Source: Balneolaceae bacterium (GTDB lineage: Bacteria > Bacteroidota > Rhodothermia > Balneolales > Balneolaceae). Taken from it: a stretch of 64,000 nucleotides of DNA. The notes under the pieces were generated by a model. It ran no database searches and was not told the origin of the DNA. It worked only from the letters and a program-made list of their open reading frames with translations. The stretch covers positions 1-64,000 of the forward strand of contig JAFIFB010000008.1 of NCBI GenBank assembly GCA_020832285.1. The letters are read 5' to 3'. Position 1 is the stretch's first letter. The number at the start of each line of letters is the position of its first letter. The position numbers and the translations under genes are program-made. Shown here piece after piece: positions 45,982 to 55,348 of the stretch.

Positions 45982-47109
45982 TCAAAAACGAAATTCTGCC
46001 GCAACGGTAGAACGTATTGGCATCTCTTCTTTTGGCAGAATATAAACCTTGCTGCCGGTTTTAAATGCTGTGATGGAAAGCCAGTTCAGCAACTCCACAT
46101 CATCGTTTTTGGGCTGGCTGCTGTAGTGAACCGTATGATTCTCGGCATCATAAACGCCCCATTTTTTTTCACCCTTTGAGATAAAAATGGTTTGAGATTT
46201 ACCCATCACAGTGGCTTCAACAATTTCACCCAGATTGTTCGATACTTTATCATCTGTACTTTTCGCAAATTTATCCAGTGAGTTATACATATCACTCAAA
46301 AAATACTCACGAACAACATCCCAACCTTTCTCTTTCAGCTCCTTGTCGGTGAGCTCATCCGGATTGTGTTTCACTTTAGTATCAACCGTGCGCTTATACG
46401 TGTTTACTTTTCTATAAAGGCCGGTATTTTCAACAAGGCCGACCAGGATAAGAGGATCACTAATCGATTTGAGTGTTTTTGTTATCTCTTTTTCGATTTC
46501 ACGATAGTACTGTTCTACCACAACCATCTTATCCTCTTCGTTAGCATTGTGACCAAAAAACACTGCGGCCTGGCCTCTGGCTCCTGTGTGGAACTGAAGC
46601 TGCTTTTCCGGGTCAATTTCGAGATAGTCTGAAATAGAAGTAGGTATTTCTGACGGTGTGATATCCTGCACTGTGTTGCGGGTACATCGAAGCAGACGGA
46701 TATTCTGGCGGCTCACAGAAAGCACACTAAAGGTACCGTCCATACTGGTCATAGGCAAAAGCGGAGTAATCAGGAAATGATCTCCCACAAATACCTGCTC
46801 CTCAACATCATAGGGAAGTTTATGAATTTCAAATTTATCTTCGGTCAGGTAAACAGCCAGGCCTTTATCCAGATGGGACCAAAACAAAGGTTTCTCCAAC
46901 AGTTCTTTTGCTGGTTTCAACAGTTTTTCTGAAAATCCGTTTTTCTTTACTTTTTCATTTACTTTTGATGAAGCTTCTGCAATCAGGTTTTTAAATCGAA
47001 TTGGGTCTTGTTTTGATTCTTCTCCTTTTTTATGAGTTGGCAAAGTTATGGTGACAGAAAGGTCACTTTTATGATCGATGAGTTCTTGGATTGTTTTTTC
47101 GCTTACCAT
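45982..47109 (-). CDS. Bacterial eRF1-like (baeRF) family protein
   Basis: A 375-aa cytosolic protein. The N-terminal VTITLPTHKKGEESKQDPIR followed by FKNLIAEA matches the opening of the bacterial archaeo-eukaryotic release-factor-like (baeRF) families, and the middle region GARGQAAVFFGHNAN followed by an acidic stretch and VVEQYYREIEKEI fits the second domain. The superfamily includes ribosome rescue factors and the hibernation factor Balon. I cannot assign the subfamily securely or see a GGQ. Convergent with uup; probably stress-related, which is inference. Confidence 0.6.
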   Translation of the reverse strand: MVSEKTIQELIDHKSDLSVTITLPTHKKGEESKQDPIRFKNLIAEASSKVNEKVKKNGFSEKLLKPAKELLEKPLFWSHLDKGLAVYLTEDKFEIHKLPYDVEEQVFVGDHFLITPLLPMTSMDGTFSVLSVSRQNIRLLRCTRNTVQDITPSEIPTSISDYLEIDPEKQLQFHTGARGQAAVFFGHNANEEDKMVVVEQYYREIEKEITKTLKSISDPLILVGLVENTGLYRKVNTYKRTVDTKVKHNPDELTDKELKEKGWDVVREYFLSDMYNSLDKFAKSTDDKVSNNLGEIVEATVMGKSQTIFISKGEKKWGVYDAENHTVHYSSQPKNDDVELLNWLSITAFKTGSKVYILPKEEMPIRSTVAAEFRF

Positions 47110-47313
47110 CCTTTAAAAACCTCCATTTTAAATATTAGTTAGTACTTCTTTAAAATAAAAAAAATCTGAGTCGAAATGTTCCATTTTGATTTGTTGATTT
47201 GGATTTAAGGCAGATAAATAAGTTATTCTTACCCTGGTAAATTAATGAGATTAACTTGTAAAATAATAAACATCAATAAGTCGTGTGATTGTAAAAGCTT
47301 TTAGCCAGAAAAA

Positions 47314-48570
47314 ATGAGTTCATCTACACTACAGGGAATTAAATACAGTTTGGGACCGGGAATCATAATGGCTGCCGCAGCAATAGGTGTTTCTCATTTG
47401 GTTCAATCAACCCGTGCCGGAGCTGAGTTTGGGTTTGCACTGGTCTGGGCAGTTGTACTTGCAAATTTTTTCAAATATCCATTTCTCGAGTTTGGGCCCC
47501 GTTATGCCCTCGCCACAGGTAAAAATATGATTGAAGGTTATGCAGGAATGGGTCGCTGGGCACTTTGGGTTTTCAATATTTTTACAGTGAGCACCATGTT
47601 TGCCGTACATGCTGCTGTAACCATGGTAACTGCGAGCCTTGCCACCAATCTTACCGGGATAGATCTTCCCGTCCTTTTATGGAGCGCCATCATTCTCCTG
47701 TTCTCCGTTTTATATCTTGTGAGAAACACCTATGCATTACTCGATAAAGCGATTAAAGTGCTGATGATTGTCCTTGCATTTTCGACCATAACGGCAATGA
47801 TTCTCGCATTTCTGAACATAGGCTATACACCAAAACCCGATTTTCTCGCACCCGATGTGTGGACCGTTTCCGGTGTAGCATTTTTGATTGCTCTCATGGG
47901 CTGGATGCCAATTCCAATTGATGCCTCTGCATGGCAGTCGATCTGGACAGTGGAGCGAATAAAGCAAACCGGTTACAAACCCAAACTCAGTGAAGTACTC
48001 TTCGATTTCAACCTGGGATATATCGGGGCAGCTGTCATTGCGCTTTCGTTCCTTACACTTGGCGCCCTGGTGATGTACGGCTCTGGAGAGGATTTTGCTG
48101 CAAGTGCTGCCGGTTTTTCAAATCAGCTTATAGAACTTTACACAGTTGCACTGGGTGACTGGGCTTATTTCATCATTGTTATCTGTGCATTCACCACGAT
48201 GTTCAGTACCACACTAACGGTGACCGACACCTATCCGCGAGTGGTAAACCAAATGATTTTTGTAACCAGGGATGGCAAAAAACCGGACGAAAACCGTTCT
48301 GTATATGCCTATCTCCTGGTGGGCATCAGTGCAGGCACTCTTATTTTACTGTTTGTTTTAGGAGATCAGTTTCGATTTTTAATTGATCTTGCAACCACTC
48401 TCTCTTTTCTGGCAGCCCCAGTTCTGGCATTTATGAATCATAAACTGATCCATCGGCCCGAAGTTGCAGAATCGTTCAGGCCAAAAAAATGGTTATATTG
48501 GCTGAGCGTATCCGGCATTACTTTTCTCACGGTTTTTGCCCTGATATATCTCTACTGGATGCTGATTTAA
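47314..48570 (+). CDS. Nramp-related transporter with an altered metal site
   Basis: A 418-aa, 11-helix membrane protein of the Nramp (SLC11) family. It opens with GPGIIMAAAAIGVSHLVQST followed by RAGAEFGFA, which aligns with the Nramp TM1 segment, and helix 6 has WMPIPIDASAW. In canonical Mn/Fe importers TM1 carries DPGN and TM6 MPHN; here TM1 reads GVSH and TM6 MPIPID, so both metal-coordinating segments differ. Substrate is therefore uncertain and could be something other than Mn2+ or Fe2+. It ends 10 nt before the next gene. Confidence 0.85.
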   Translation: MSSSTLQGIKYSLGPGIIMAAAAIGVSHLVQSTRAGAEFGFALVWAVVLANFFKYPFLEFGPRYALATGKNMIEGYAGMGRWALWVFNIFTVSTMFAVHAAVTMVTASLATNLTGIDLPVLLWSAIILLFSVLYLVRNTYALLDKAIKVLMIVLAFSTITAMILAFLNIGYTPKPDFLAPDVWTVSGVAFLIALMGWMPIPIDASAWQSIWTVERIKQTGYKPKLSEVLFDFNLGYIGAAVIALSFLTLGALVMYGSGEDFAASAAGFSNQLIELYTVALGDWAYFIIVICAFTTMFSTTLTVTDTYPRVVNQMIFVTRDGKKPDENRSVYAYLLVGISAGTLILLFVLGDQFRFLIDLATTLSFLAAPVLAFMNHKLIHRPEVAESFRPKKWLYWLSVSGITFLTVFALIYLYWMLI

Positions 48571-48580
48571 CCCGCTGTAT

Positions 48581-51511
48581 ATGGCCCGTAAACTCTCTGT
48601 ACTGGTTTTTTTCCTGCTTTTAGCATACCCGGTTTACGGTCAGTTTTATCATACAGAATATCGTGCTCCCGGACAGAACTGGATGGAAATTGCAACTGAT
48701 CATTTCCGGGTTATCTATCCCGAACTTTATCAGGAACAGGCTATTCGCTCACTGAAAATCCTGGAGAGTGATTACAAATATGCCCAAAAGCTAATTGGAG
48801 GCAGTATCCGCAGCTTTCCATTCATCATTAACACCGAGAGCGACATTCCGAATGGATTTGTTTCAACAAATAACTTTCGTTCCGAATTTCAACTGGCCCC
48901 AAACATTGGAAAAAGCATGAATCCCCGCACAGGAGACTGGCTTGAACTGGTACTTCCACATGAGCTGGCCCACGTAATGCACTTTAGTGTAAATCCGCTA
49001 TCATTCACCAGCCTGGTAGGAATTTTTTCACCTGACATGCGCCGCAGTGTCCACTCGGCAGCACCATTTGGAGTGCATGAAGGGATTGCTGTCTATCACG
49101 AAAGCCACGGCCCGATAGAAGGTTCGGGGCGGGGCCACTATCCTTATTTCAGAAACCAGTTTAATACCCTGCTGGATACGGAGCGGGAATGGTCGATGGG
49201 ACAACTATTTCAAAGAACGGATTTTACTCCTCCGTTCGACCGCCACTATATCGGCGGCTATGAGTTTACCCGATGGCTTTTGCAAACATACGGAAACGAA
49301 GCGATGAAGGAAGCCATCGAATTTCACTATAAATGGCCATTTCTCGGTTTTGGAACCGCCCTTCGCCATACAACCGGATATTGGCCGCGAACTATTTACA
49401 ATCGATTCAGTGAAGAGAAAAAAGAAACTGAAAACGCCCGGCTTGCCGATTTGGAACCGGAAACAGACACCTTTTCCCGTGAAGTAAATTTTCGGGCAAA
49501 CTGCCAGAGGCTTCAGCGTCCGCTATGGCTGGATCATGAATCCCTTATTTTTTTTGCCCGTTCCTGCAATCGGCCTACCGGTTTTTACCGCTATAATACC
49601 GTCAACGGAAAGGTCGATTTTGTCCATGAAGTATCGATCACCTCAGATCATCAGTATGCACTTTCGGAAGACAGAAGTTCGCTCATCTATTCCAGGTACC
49701 ATGCCGATTTACTATACGACAATATTTTCCAGGGCGACCTGCACCAGCTTGATTTGAAAACGAAACAGACCGAACGGATCACACAAAAAAAACGCCTCAA
49801 TTCGCCTGCGGTTATGAATGATGATATCGCTGCACTACAGGTTGATGCCAATGAGATGAGTCTCATAAAGCTGAATTATTCCGGTGAAATCAAAAGAAAA
49901 TATTCCCGCCCGTACCACTCCACGGTTGTGCAGGTTGCCCCGAACCCTTTTCACGAAGGCAAAGCGGCGGTCATTGGCAGGGTTAAAAGTGTACAGGGGA
50001 TCTGGTTTGAAGATCTCGACGAAACCGAAGAGCTTTTTCTTGATGATCCGGAGATCGTTTTTGAAAATGGTGCTGTGTATGATGTGGTATGGCATCCCGC
50101 CGAAGAGAAATTTCTATTTGTAAGTGATTTTACCGGAATAATGAATCTGTTTGAGTACGATGCCCGCAGCGATGAAGTCCGTCAACTAACCGAGAGCTCA
50201 CATAACGCATTTGAAGCCTCATACTCACCCGATGGAAACACGATCGCTTACATCGGCCAGAAAAAAGATGAGCGAAAACTCTTTCTGCTCGATCTTGATG
50301 ATGCCCTCTCCCGTACAATTCCGCGTGAACTCTGGACACATCAGCCCGTAATTGATGAACAACTTGCCCGGCCTCTCATGAACCGGGATATAGAACTTGA
50401 CGAGGATGACTGGGAGATTACAGAATATCGTACCGGAACAGGTTGGCTGAGTCCCCGGATCTGGCTACCCACTTATGAACGCCAAAACGGGCACAACCGG
50501 ATTGGAGTCCGGCTTGAAGGTGTGGACCAGATGAACCAGCAAGCATGGTCTGGCGAAACGAACCATCTTGCTGACAAATTCTGGTACAGCTTTACATACG
50601 TAAACAAGCGTTTTTATCCGGGATTTCGTACGGAGTTATTTAATGAACCGGTGTTTACAGGGTTTAATGTTGGCGGTGAGTTTGAAAACGGAGATACCGA
50701 TCAGCAACCCGCCTCTGAAATTATCACACTACTTCAGCAAAATCGCGGAGCCTCGCTGAAAGTTCCCATTCCGCTGAGGTTTGAGAGCAATGCACGGTTC
50801 AGCTCGCTGCTCTTGGAACCGCAGTATTTTATTTCACAGCTTCGGTTTTTGGATCCGGAGCTTTCATCTTTACCCGTATCGGAGTTCGGAACTCGTCATA
50901 CCATAGGGTTTCGCACCGTACTGAACCTGAACCTGCGTCAGTTTACACGCGATGTTCAGCCCAACAGCGGCTGGGCACTGTTTGCCGAAGGCCGTTACGG
51001 TTTGAACAGTGATGAAATCAGAATTCAAACCGGTCAGCAGCCGATCACAGGCAATCTTTCACAAAGGAAAGGATTGAGAGCAGGAATCATCACATTTATA
51101 TCACCGCTTTCACGCTGGAACCAGTCGCTGCGAATTTCGGCAGAAACTTATACACAAACCGATGTTCCGGTGTTTAATGTACAGAGCCAGTTTTCAGAAA
51201 ATTTCTCTGAAATCCCGGTCATTGGAGCTAATAACGTGGGCATCCTCAATACCCGGTACACCATTCCGCTTGTTTATCCCGATGACGGCGGACTACTGCT
51301 CCCGTTCTACCTTTCCAATATTTATCTGGTTCTGTTTTCACAGACTGTGGCAGACCTGGACCAGCCCGGACTTATGGAAGGGTCAAGAGGTCTGTTCGGG
51401 GCAGGTATTAGATCCCGCTTTCGTCTCAGCAATCTTTCAGTGGATATCGGGATTTCCATTGGATGGGAGCCAACCCGAAACGAAGTCACGTATTATTTCG
51501 GAAGTTTTTAA
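48581..51511 (+). CDS. Exported HExxH protein with beta-propeller and C-terminal beta-barrel
   Basis: A 976-aa protein. Signal peptide ends near VYGQF. An N-terminal zincin-like domain has HELAH at residues 127-131 and a likely third ligand E167 in GVHEGIAVYHE. The middle (about 300-600) has TolB/PD40-type propeller repeats, for example EASYSPDGNTIAYIGQKKDE. The last ~330 residues alternate strands like an outer-membrane barrel and end in Phe (YYFGSF). It probably sits in the outer membrane with a protease-like domain; direction and substrate are unknown. It follows the Nramp-like gene by 10 nt. Confidence 0.75.
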   Translation: MARKLSVLVFFLLLAYPVYGQFYHTEYRAPGQNWMEIATDHFRVIYPELYQEQAIRSLKILESDYKYAQKLIGGSIRSFPFIINTESDIPNGFVSTNNFRSEFQLAPNIGKSMNPRTGDWLELVLPHELAHVMHFSVNPLSFTSLVGIFSPDMRRSVHSAAPFGVHEGIAVYHESHGPIEGSGRGHYPYFRNQFNTLLDTEREWSMGQLFQRTDFTPPFDRHYIGGYEFTRWLLQTYGNEAMKEAIEFHYKWPFLGFGTALRHTTGYWPRTIYNRFSEEKKETENARLADLEPETDTFSREVNFRANCQRLQRPLWLDHESLIFFARSCNRPTGFYRYNTVNGKVDFVHEVSITSDHQYALSEDRSSLIYSRYHADLLYDNIFQGDLHQLDLKTKQTERITQKKRLNSPAVMNDDIAALQVDANEMSLIKLNYSGEIKRKYSRPYHSTVVQVAPNPFHEGKAAVIGRVKSVQGIWFEDLDETEELFLDDPEIVFENGAVYDVVWHPAEEKFLFVSDFTGIMNLFEYDARSDEVRQLTESSHNAFEASYSPDGNTIAYIGQKKDERKLFLLDLDDALSRTIPRELWTHQPVIDEQLARPLMNRDIELDEDDWEITEYRTGTGWLSPRIWLPTYERQNGHNRIGVRLEGVDQMNQQAWSGETNHLADKFWYSFTYVNKRFYPGFRTELFNEPVFTGFNVGGEFENGDTDQQPASEIITLLQQNRGASLKVPIPLRFESNARFSSLLLEPQYFISQLRFLDPELSSLPVSEFGTRHTIGFRTVLNLNLRQFTRDVQPNSGWALFAEGRYGLNSDEIRIQTGQQPITGNLSQRKGLRAGIITFISPLSRWNQSLRISAETYTQTDVPVFNVQSQFSENFSEIPVIGANNVGILNTRYTIPLVYPDDGGLLLPFYLSNIYLVLFSQTVADLDQPGLMEGSRGLFGAGIRSRFRLSNLSVDIGISIGWEPTRNEVTYYFGSF

Positions 51512-51655
51512 CCCGGACTTCCTGGTGTCATGTCAACGACCTAGTGTCGGGTGATTAGAAAAGTGAGGCTGTCCAAAAAGATAAAATTATCTAAAACCTG
51601 CCTAAATTATTTAGGAATTAGCAAGTCCCGATCTTTTATGACCCACCCCCGCCCC

Positions 51656-51718
51656 CTGACATTACCCAAATAATTTTTGTTATAGTTTAAGCTTAGATTG
51701 AGTTTTGCTCGGCCTTTT
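51656..51718 (+). repeat. CTGACATTACCC repeat, copy 3 (long form)
   Basis: Aligned with 2043-2110: CTGACATTACCCA, AATTTTT, TTATAGTT, GATTGAGTTTT and GGCCTT are shared in order. A C-rich lead-in (51641-51656) precedes it. Confidence 0.6.
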
Positions 51719-51899
51719 GGTTCGTTTTGGATCAAGCCAAAATGAACAATGAGTCTAACGAACGCTTTAAATCTTTGTGCAACAATACTTTTTGTATTAT
51801 ATAATAATATTACATGGGTAATCTAAGCCCCTCCTTAATAAGAAGAGGATTCTACCAAATTCAACTCTTTTATGATAAAGTTAGCGCTTATGCCCCCGG

Positions 51900-51930
51900 C
51901 CCCTCCTACCATAAGGAGGGGAGAATTTTT
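51900..51930. terminator. GC-rich hairpin with trailing T-run
   Basis: CCCCTCCT and AGGAGGGG form an 8-bp stem with a 6-nt loop, followed by GAGAATTTTT on the plus strand. It could end plus-strand transcripts from 48.6 kb, though it lies about 390 bp past the stop; it may equally be repeat debris. Confidence 0.4.
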
Positions 51931-51972
51931 AGCTCTACATAAAACCCGAAACTTTAACCTACTGACACTGGT

Positions 51973-52887
51973 TTACTCATCAAGGTTTTCCAGCAGGTCA
52001 GCTTCACTTACCTGGCACTGCACTCCATCAGCCGGAACATCCAGGCCCGACAACCAAACGAGTGCGTTCAGTACATAGGTAAGATTGTGTTCATTGCCCC
52101 AGTTTTCATGAAAATGGCCACCTGTATAGCCAAAACCGCGGCCGCCATCATTGCGCTCCACCACCCAGGAAAGCACTTCGCTCTGCCCTTTTGCATCCTG
52201 GATATGCTCGTAAGGTCCCTCGGGCCAAACGTAAGGGCCGTCGCGGGTATCATCAGACGGAGTAGCCACGAGAAGCGGTGTAACTCCGGCCATATCAGGA
52301 CGAAATCGGATGCTGAAGTACCACTCATCATTCGTGGAAAACGACTCCACTCCGTTCATCACAGGATGATTGGGAATATATTTAAATTCAGCCTCCCAGA
52401 TGGGGTTGGCGGAATAATGAGTTTCATAGTAGCCTCCAATCCAATCGAGGTACTGCCCGCCGCCGTTCTCCTCAGGCACTTCCACGGCGTAGTGCATCGC
52501 TCCGTAACTGGCTCCCCGGTCGATATGAGTCTGAATGAGATCAAGCCTGTCGCCCTGTACAACGGGGTGATTTTCACCGCCATCCATAAACATGAAAATA
52601 GCATCGGCATTCTCGAAAGCGGAATCATCTTCCGGCCACCCTTCAAAATGAGTGTTCACATCCAGTCCCTTTATATCGGCCAGGCAGCGTTCAAAAAGAA
52701 TAACTCCTGCGCGATGTTCGTGGGTTCCGGTACTGTGGCTTGCTGCTCCCGCTACCAGCACCAGTTTTTTTGTTTCTGTTTCAAAGTTTGCAGGCTCTTT
52801 TTCAATATTGGAATCAGCAGAATATATCGCAGTACCGAAAATCAGTAAAACAGCAGTGATTGAAGTAAGAAGTGAAGTTTTCTTCAT
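51973..52887 (-). CDS. Secreted ThuA-domain protein
   Basis: A 304-aa protein with a Sec signal peptide (cleavage near YSADS) and a ThuA-like domain of the glutamine-amidotransferase-like fold: LVLVAGAASHSTGTHEHRAG, IFMFMDGGENHPVVQGD, YGAMHYAVEVPEENGG and GYTGGHFHENWG. ThuA proteins occur in sugar catabolism and in glycan-degrading clusters. The classical catalytic Cys is absent, as is usual for ThuA. Single gene. Confidence 0.88.
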   Translation of the reverse strand: MKKTSLLTSITAVLLIFGTAIYSADSNIEKEPANFETETKKLVLVAGAASHSTGTHEHRAGVILFERCLADIKGLDVNTHFEGWPEDDSAFENADAIFMFMDGGENHPVVQGDRLDLIQTHIDRGASYGAMHYAVEVPEENGGGQYLDWIGGYYETHYSANPIWEAEFKYIPNHPVMNGVESFSTNDEWYFSIRFRPDMAGVTPLLVATPSDDTRDGPYVWPEGPYEHIQDAKGQSEVLSWVVERNDGGRGFGYTGGHFHENWGNEHNLTYVLNALVWLSGLDVPADGVQCQVSEADLLENLDE

Positions 52888-53216
52888 TTTTTTGGAATGG
52901 GTAATTTATAATTCTGATTAAATGAGCACATTCATCGACTGAACTGCGATACCAGGCAACTTTTTATTCCCTCAGATATCGTCGCTAAAAAAAGCCGCAC
53001 CACTGTGAATTAAACTTTTTATACTATCTTCAAAATTGATCAACGCATAAAAAGCAGGCCGGCTCAGGCCTCCGACTGAAGCTGAGTCAGCATTTTTACG
53101 AACAGCTCACAACAATTTTGTGATAAAATAATAAAGATGAGTGAATTTGCATTCATTACGGCAGAGAAATTATTATTTTTACTGCAAAATCAAATCAACT
53201 TTAGATTAACATATTT
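52888..53216. other. Intergenic region between divergent genes
   Basis: About 330 bp holding the promoters of the ThuA and DUF3347 genes. An 11-bp dyad, GCTGAGTCAGC, lies near 53086-53096, and a GC-rich patch (GGCCGGCTCAGGCC) near 53056. No gene or classic terminator. Confidence 0.4.
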
Positions 53217-53786
53217 ATGATTCGTTCATTCGTTTACCTTATCCCCTTTGCCTTACTTTTTTTTGCCGCATGTGGTGAAACTGAACAAGAGCAGGCTCAA
53301 CAGGAACAGCGCCAGCAGCAGATGCAGATGCAGATGATTGAAACCACACCGGAATTTACCGGACAGATGGCCACAATCCTGGAGCACTATTTTGACTTGA
53401 AAAACGCACTGGTTGAATCGGATGCAGAAAAAGCCAAAACGTATGCTGAAACCTTTAAAAACGAGGCGGATGGTGTAGATGCATCCAGCCTGAATGAAGA
53501 GACACAGGCGATATGGATTTCCTTCAGCGAAGTAATTGTTAACAGCAGCAGTGAACTAATCAGCCAGGATGATGTAGACAATCAGCGGTATCATTTTGAG
53601 TATATATCCGATGCGATGATCGATATGGTAGACACCTTCCGTCCCGTTGGATACGAAGTGTATCACCAGAGCTGTCCGATGGTGCGTGATGGTTCTGCCG
53701 ACTGGCTGAGCCGGGAAGAAGATATCCGCAATCCTTATCACGGAGACCGAATGATGAGGTGTGGTGAAGTGATCAGGCAGATTTAA
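53217..53786 (+). CDS. DUF3347 domain lipoprotein
   Basis: A 189-aa lipoprotein (FFAAC lipobox). A Gln-rich linker with repeated QQQ and QMQMQM follows, then a DUF3347 domain with LEHYFDLKNALVESDAEKAK and the conserved C-terminal VYHQSCPMVRDGSADWLSRE followed by NPYHGDRMMRCGEV. In CusB-like proteins this domain is linked with metal handling; His, Met and Cys here fit copper binding (inference). Its stop overlaps the convergent pap gene by 14 nt. Confidence 0.87.
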   Translation: MIRSFVYLIPFALLFFAACGETEQEQAQQEQRQQQMQMQMIETTPEFTGQMATILEHYFDLKNALVESDAEKAKTYAETFKNEADGVDASSLNEETQAIWISFSEVIVNSSSELISQDDVDNQRYHFEYISDAMIDMVDTFRPVGYEVYHQSCPMVRDGSADWLSREEDIRNPYHGDRMMRCGEVIRQI

Positions 53787-55263
53787 GTGCCTCTTTCAAC
53801 TTATCCCGTATAATTCTCAGAACGGAGATTCGAGCGTGGTTTTTGTCATCAGCGGCGATAATATTCCAGGGTGCATACTCCGTGCCGGTTTTGGCTATCA
53901 TATCGTGAACAGCGTCTTTATAAAGTTCATGCTTGTCGCGGTTGCGCCAATCATCTTCAGTTAATTTGTGCTTTTTATAATCTGTTTTTTCACGCTCTTT
54001 GAATCGTCTCAACTGTTCATCAGAACTGATATGCAGCCAAAATTTCTGAACGATAGTTCCATGTTCGGTTAACTGCTGTTCAAACTCATTGATTTCGCTG
54101 TAGGCCCGGCTCCACTCCGCTTCTGTGGCAAATCCCTCTACCCGCTCCACAAGTACGCGGCCATACCATGAGCGGTCGTATATCGTAATTTTACCATCCC
54201 TCGGAATATGCCGCCAGAACCTCCACAGGTAATGGTGGGCATTCTCTTCATCGGTGGGAGCGGCAATCTGAATAACACGGTAAAGTTTAGCGTCCATCGC
54301 CTGAATCAGCCGACGTATGACTCCTCCTTTCCCCGCCGCATCCCATCCTTCAAACACAAAAACCGATGAGATCCCTTCCCGGTAGCACTGCCAGGCCAGG
54401 AAATCGATTTCCAGTTTTAATTCATCAAACTCTGAAGAGTAGACGTCCTTTTCAATAACCTGCGTTAAACCAACCCGGTCGAGAATGTTTTTTGGTTTGA
54501 GGGCAGATTGTGACTGGATATTTTTTCCTGCTGAACTCTCATTTTCACTGCCGTTGTATTTGAGTGCCATCTTCATTTTTTGCAGCAAAATTTCCATCAC
54601 AGCAAGGTCACGATATCGATCCTGTGAAGCGTCTAACACGTGCCAGGGTACATCGGCAGTGTCGGTTCTTCGAATAGCGCGCTCACTCGCTTTTTTATAA
54701 TCATCATATTGGTCGTGGTGTTTCCAGTCCTCATCAGTGACCCTCCACTGTGTACGTTCATTTTTTTCCAGCACCCGGAGACGTTTTTTCTGCTCTTTTT
54801 TAGAAATATGGAACCAGAATTTTGCAATCAGCATCCCGTCTTTGGCAAGCATCTGTTCATAGATTCGAATGCGGTGCAGTTCCGAATCGTATTCGGCATC
54901 GTTGATACCATCGTGAACACGTTTGAGAATGGAAGTACGATACCACGAACCGATGAAAATACCCACCTGTTTTTTTGACGGCAGCTTTCGCCAGTACCGC
55001 CAGTAGAAAGGGCGGCGTTTCTGTTCATCCGATTCAACCCGAAACACATTTGTTTCGATATACCGGGTATCCATCCAACTATTGAGCCGGTTTACGACTT
55101 CACCTTTTCCGGCACCCTCCACTCCGGACAGAATAATAAGCAGCGGAATCCCGGCCTCCTGAAGTGCAAACTGAGCTTCTAACAGTTCAAACCGGAGCTT
55201 CGGCAACCTTTTTTTGTATTGTGCCTTGCTGATTTTAGCACCGGATTCCACAATTTCGAACAT
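53773..55263 (-). CDS. pap: Polyphosphate:AMP phosphotransferase, two PPK2 domains
   Basis: A 496-aa enzyme that makes ADP from AMP with polyphosphate. Domain 1 has Walker A LSGVEGAGKGEVV and a GSWYRTSIL stretch where DRSWYxR is expected. Domain 2 has EGWDAAGKGGVIRRL and YDRSWYGRVLVERV, which look fully competent. The two-domain length is typical of PAP. Convergent with the DUF3347 gene, with overlapping 3' ends. Confidence 0.92.
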   Translation of the reverse strand: MFEIVESGAKISKAQYKKRLPKLRFELLEAQFALQEAGIPLLIILSGVEGAGKGEVVNRLNSWMDTRYIETNVFRVESDEQKRRPFYWRYWRKLPSKKQVGIFIGSWYRTSILKRVHDGINDAEYDSELHRIRIYEQMLAKDGMLIAKFWFHISKKEQKKRLRVLEKNERTQWRVTDEDWKHHDQYDDYKKASERAIRRTDTADVPWHVLDASQDRYRDLAVMEILLQKMKMALKYNGSENESSAGKNIQSQSALKPKNILDRVGLTQVIEKDVYSSEFDELKLEIDFLAWQCYREGISSVFVFEGWDAAGKGGVIRRLIQAMDAKLYRVIQIAAPTDEENAHHYLWRFWRHIPRDGKITIYDRSWYGRVLVERVEGFATEAEWSRAYSEINEFEQQLTEHGTIVQKFWLHISSDEQLRRFKEREKTDYKKHKLTEDDWRNRDKHELYKDAVHDMIAKTGTEYAPWNIIAADDKNHARISVLRIIRDKLKEALKSA

Positions 55264-55348
55264 AAGAAATTCATTTAGCCTGACGAAAACAGGCAGATTG
55301 AAGTTGTCCCATCAGTATAAAATCTGCTGAGCTCAATTGCTATCTTGT

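Larger units (their letters stand above)
51512..51972. other. Intergenic region with repeats and hairpins
   Basis: About 460 bp without a gene. It holds the CTGACATTACCC repeat (51656-51718) and a CCCCTCCT/AGGAGGGG hairpin (51900-51921). A second CCCCTCCTTA-rich stretch lies near 51830-51840. The sequence is AT-rich between these elements. Confidence 0.6.

Noticed and set aside
52087-52848. A 253-aa plus-strand frame
   Set aside because: Antisense to the ThuA gene, which has a signal peptide and family motifs.
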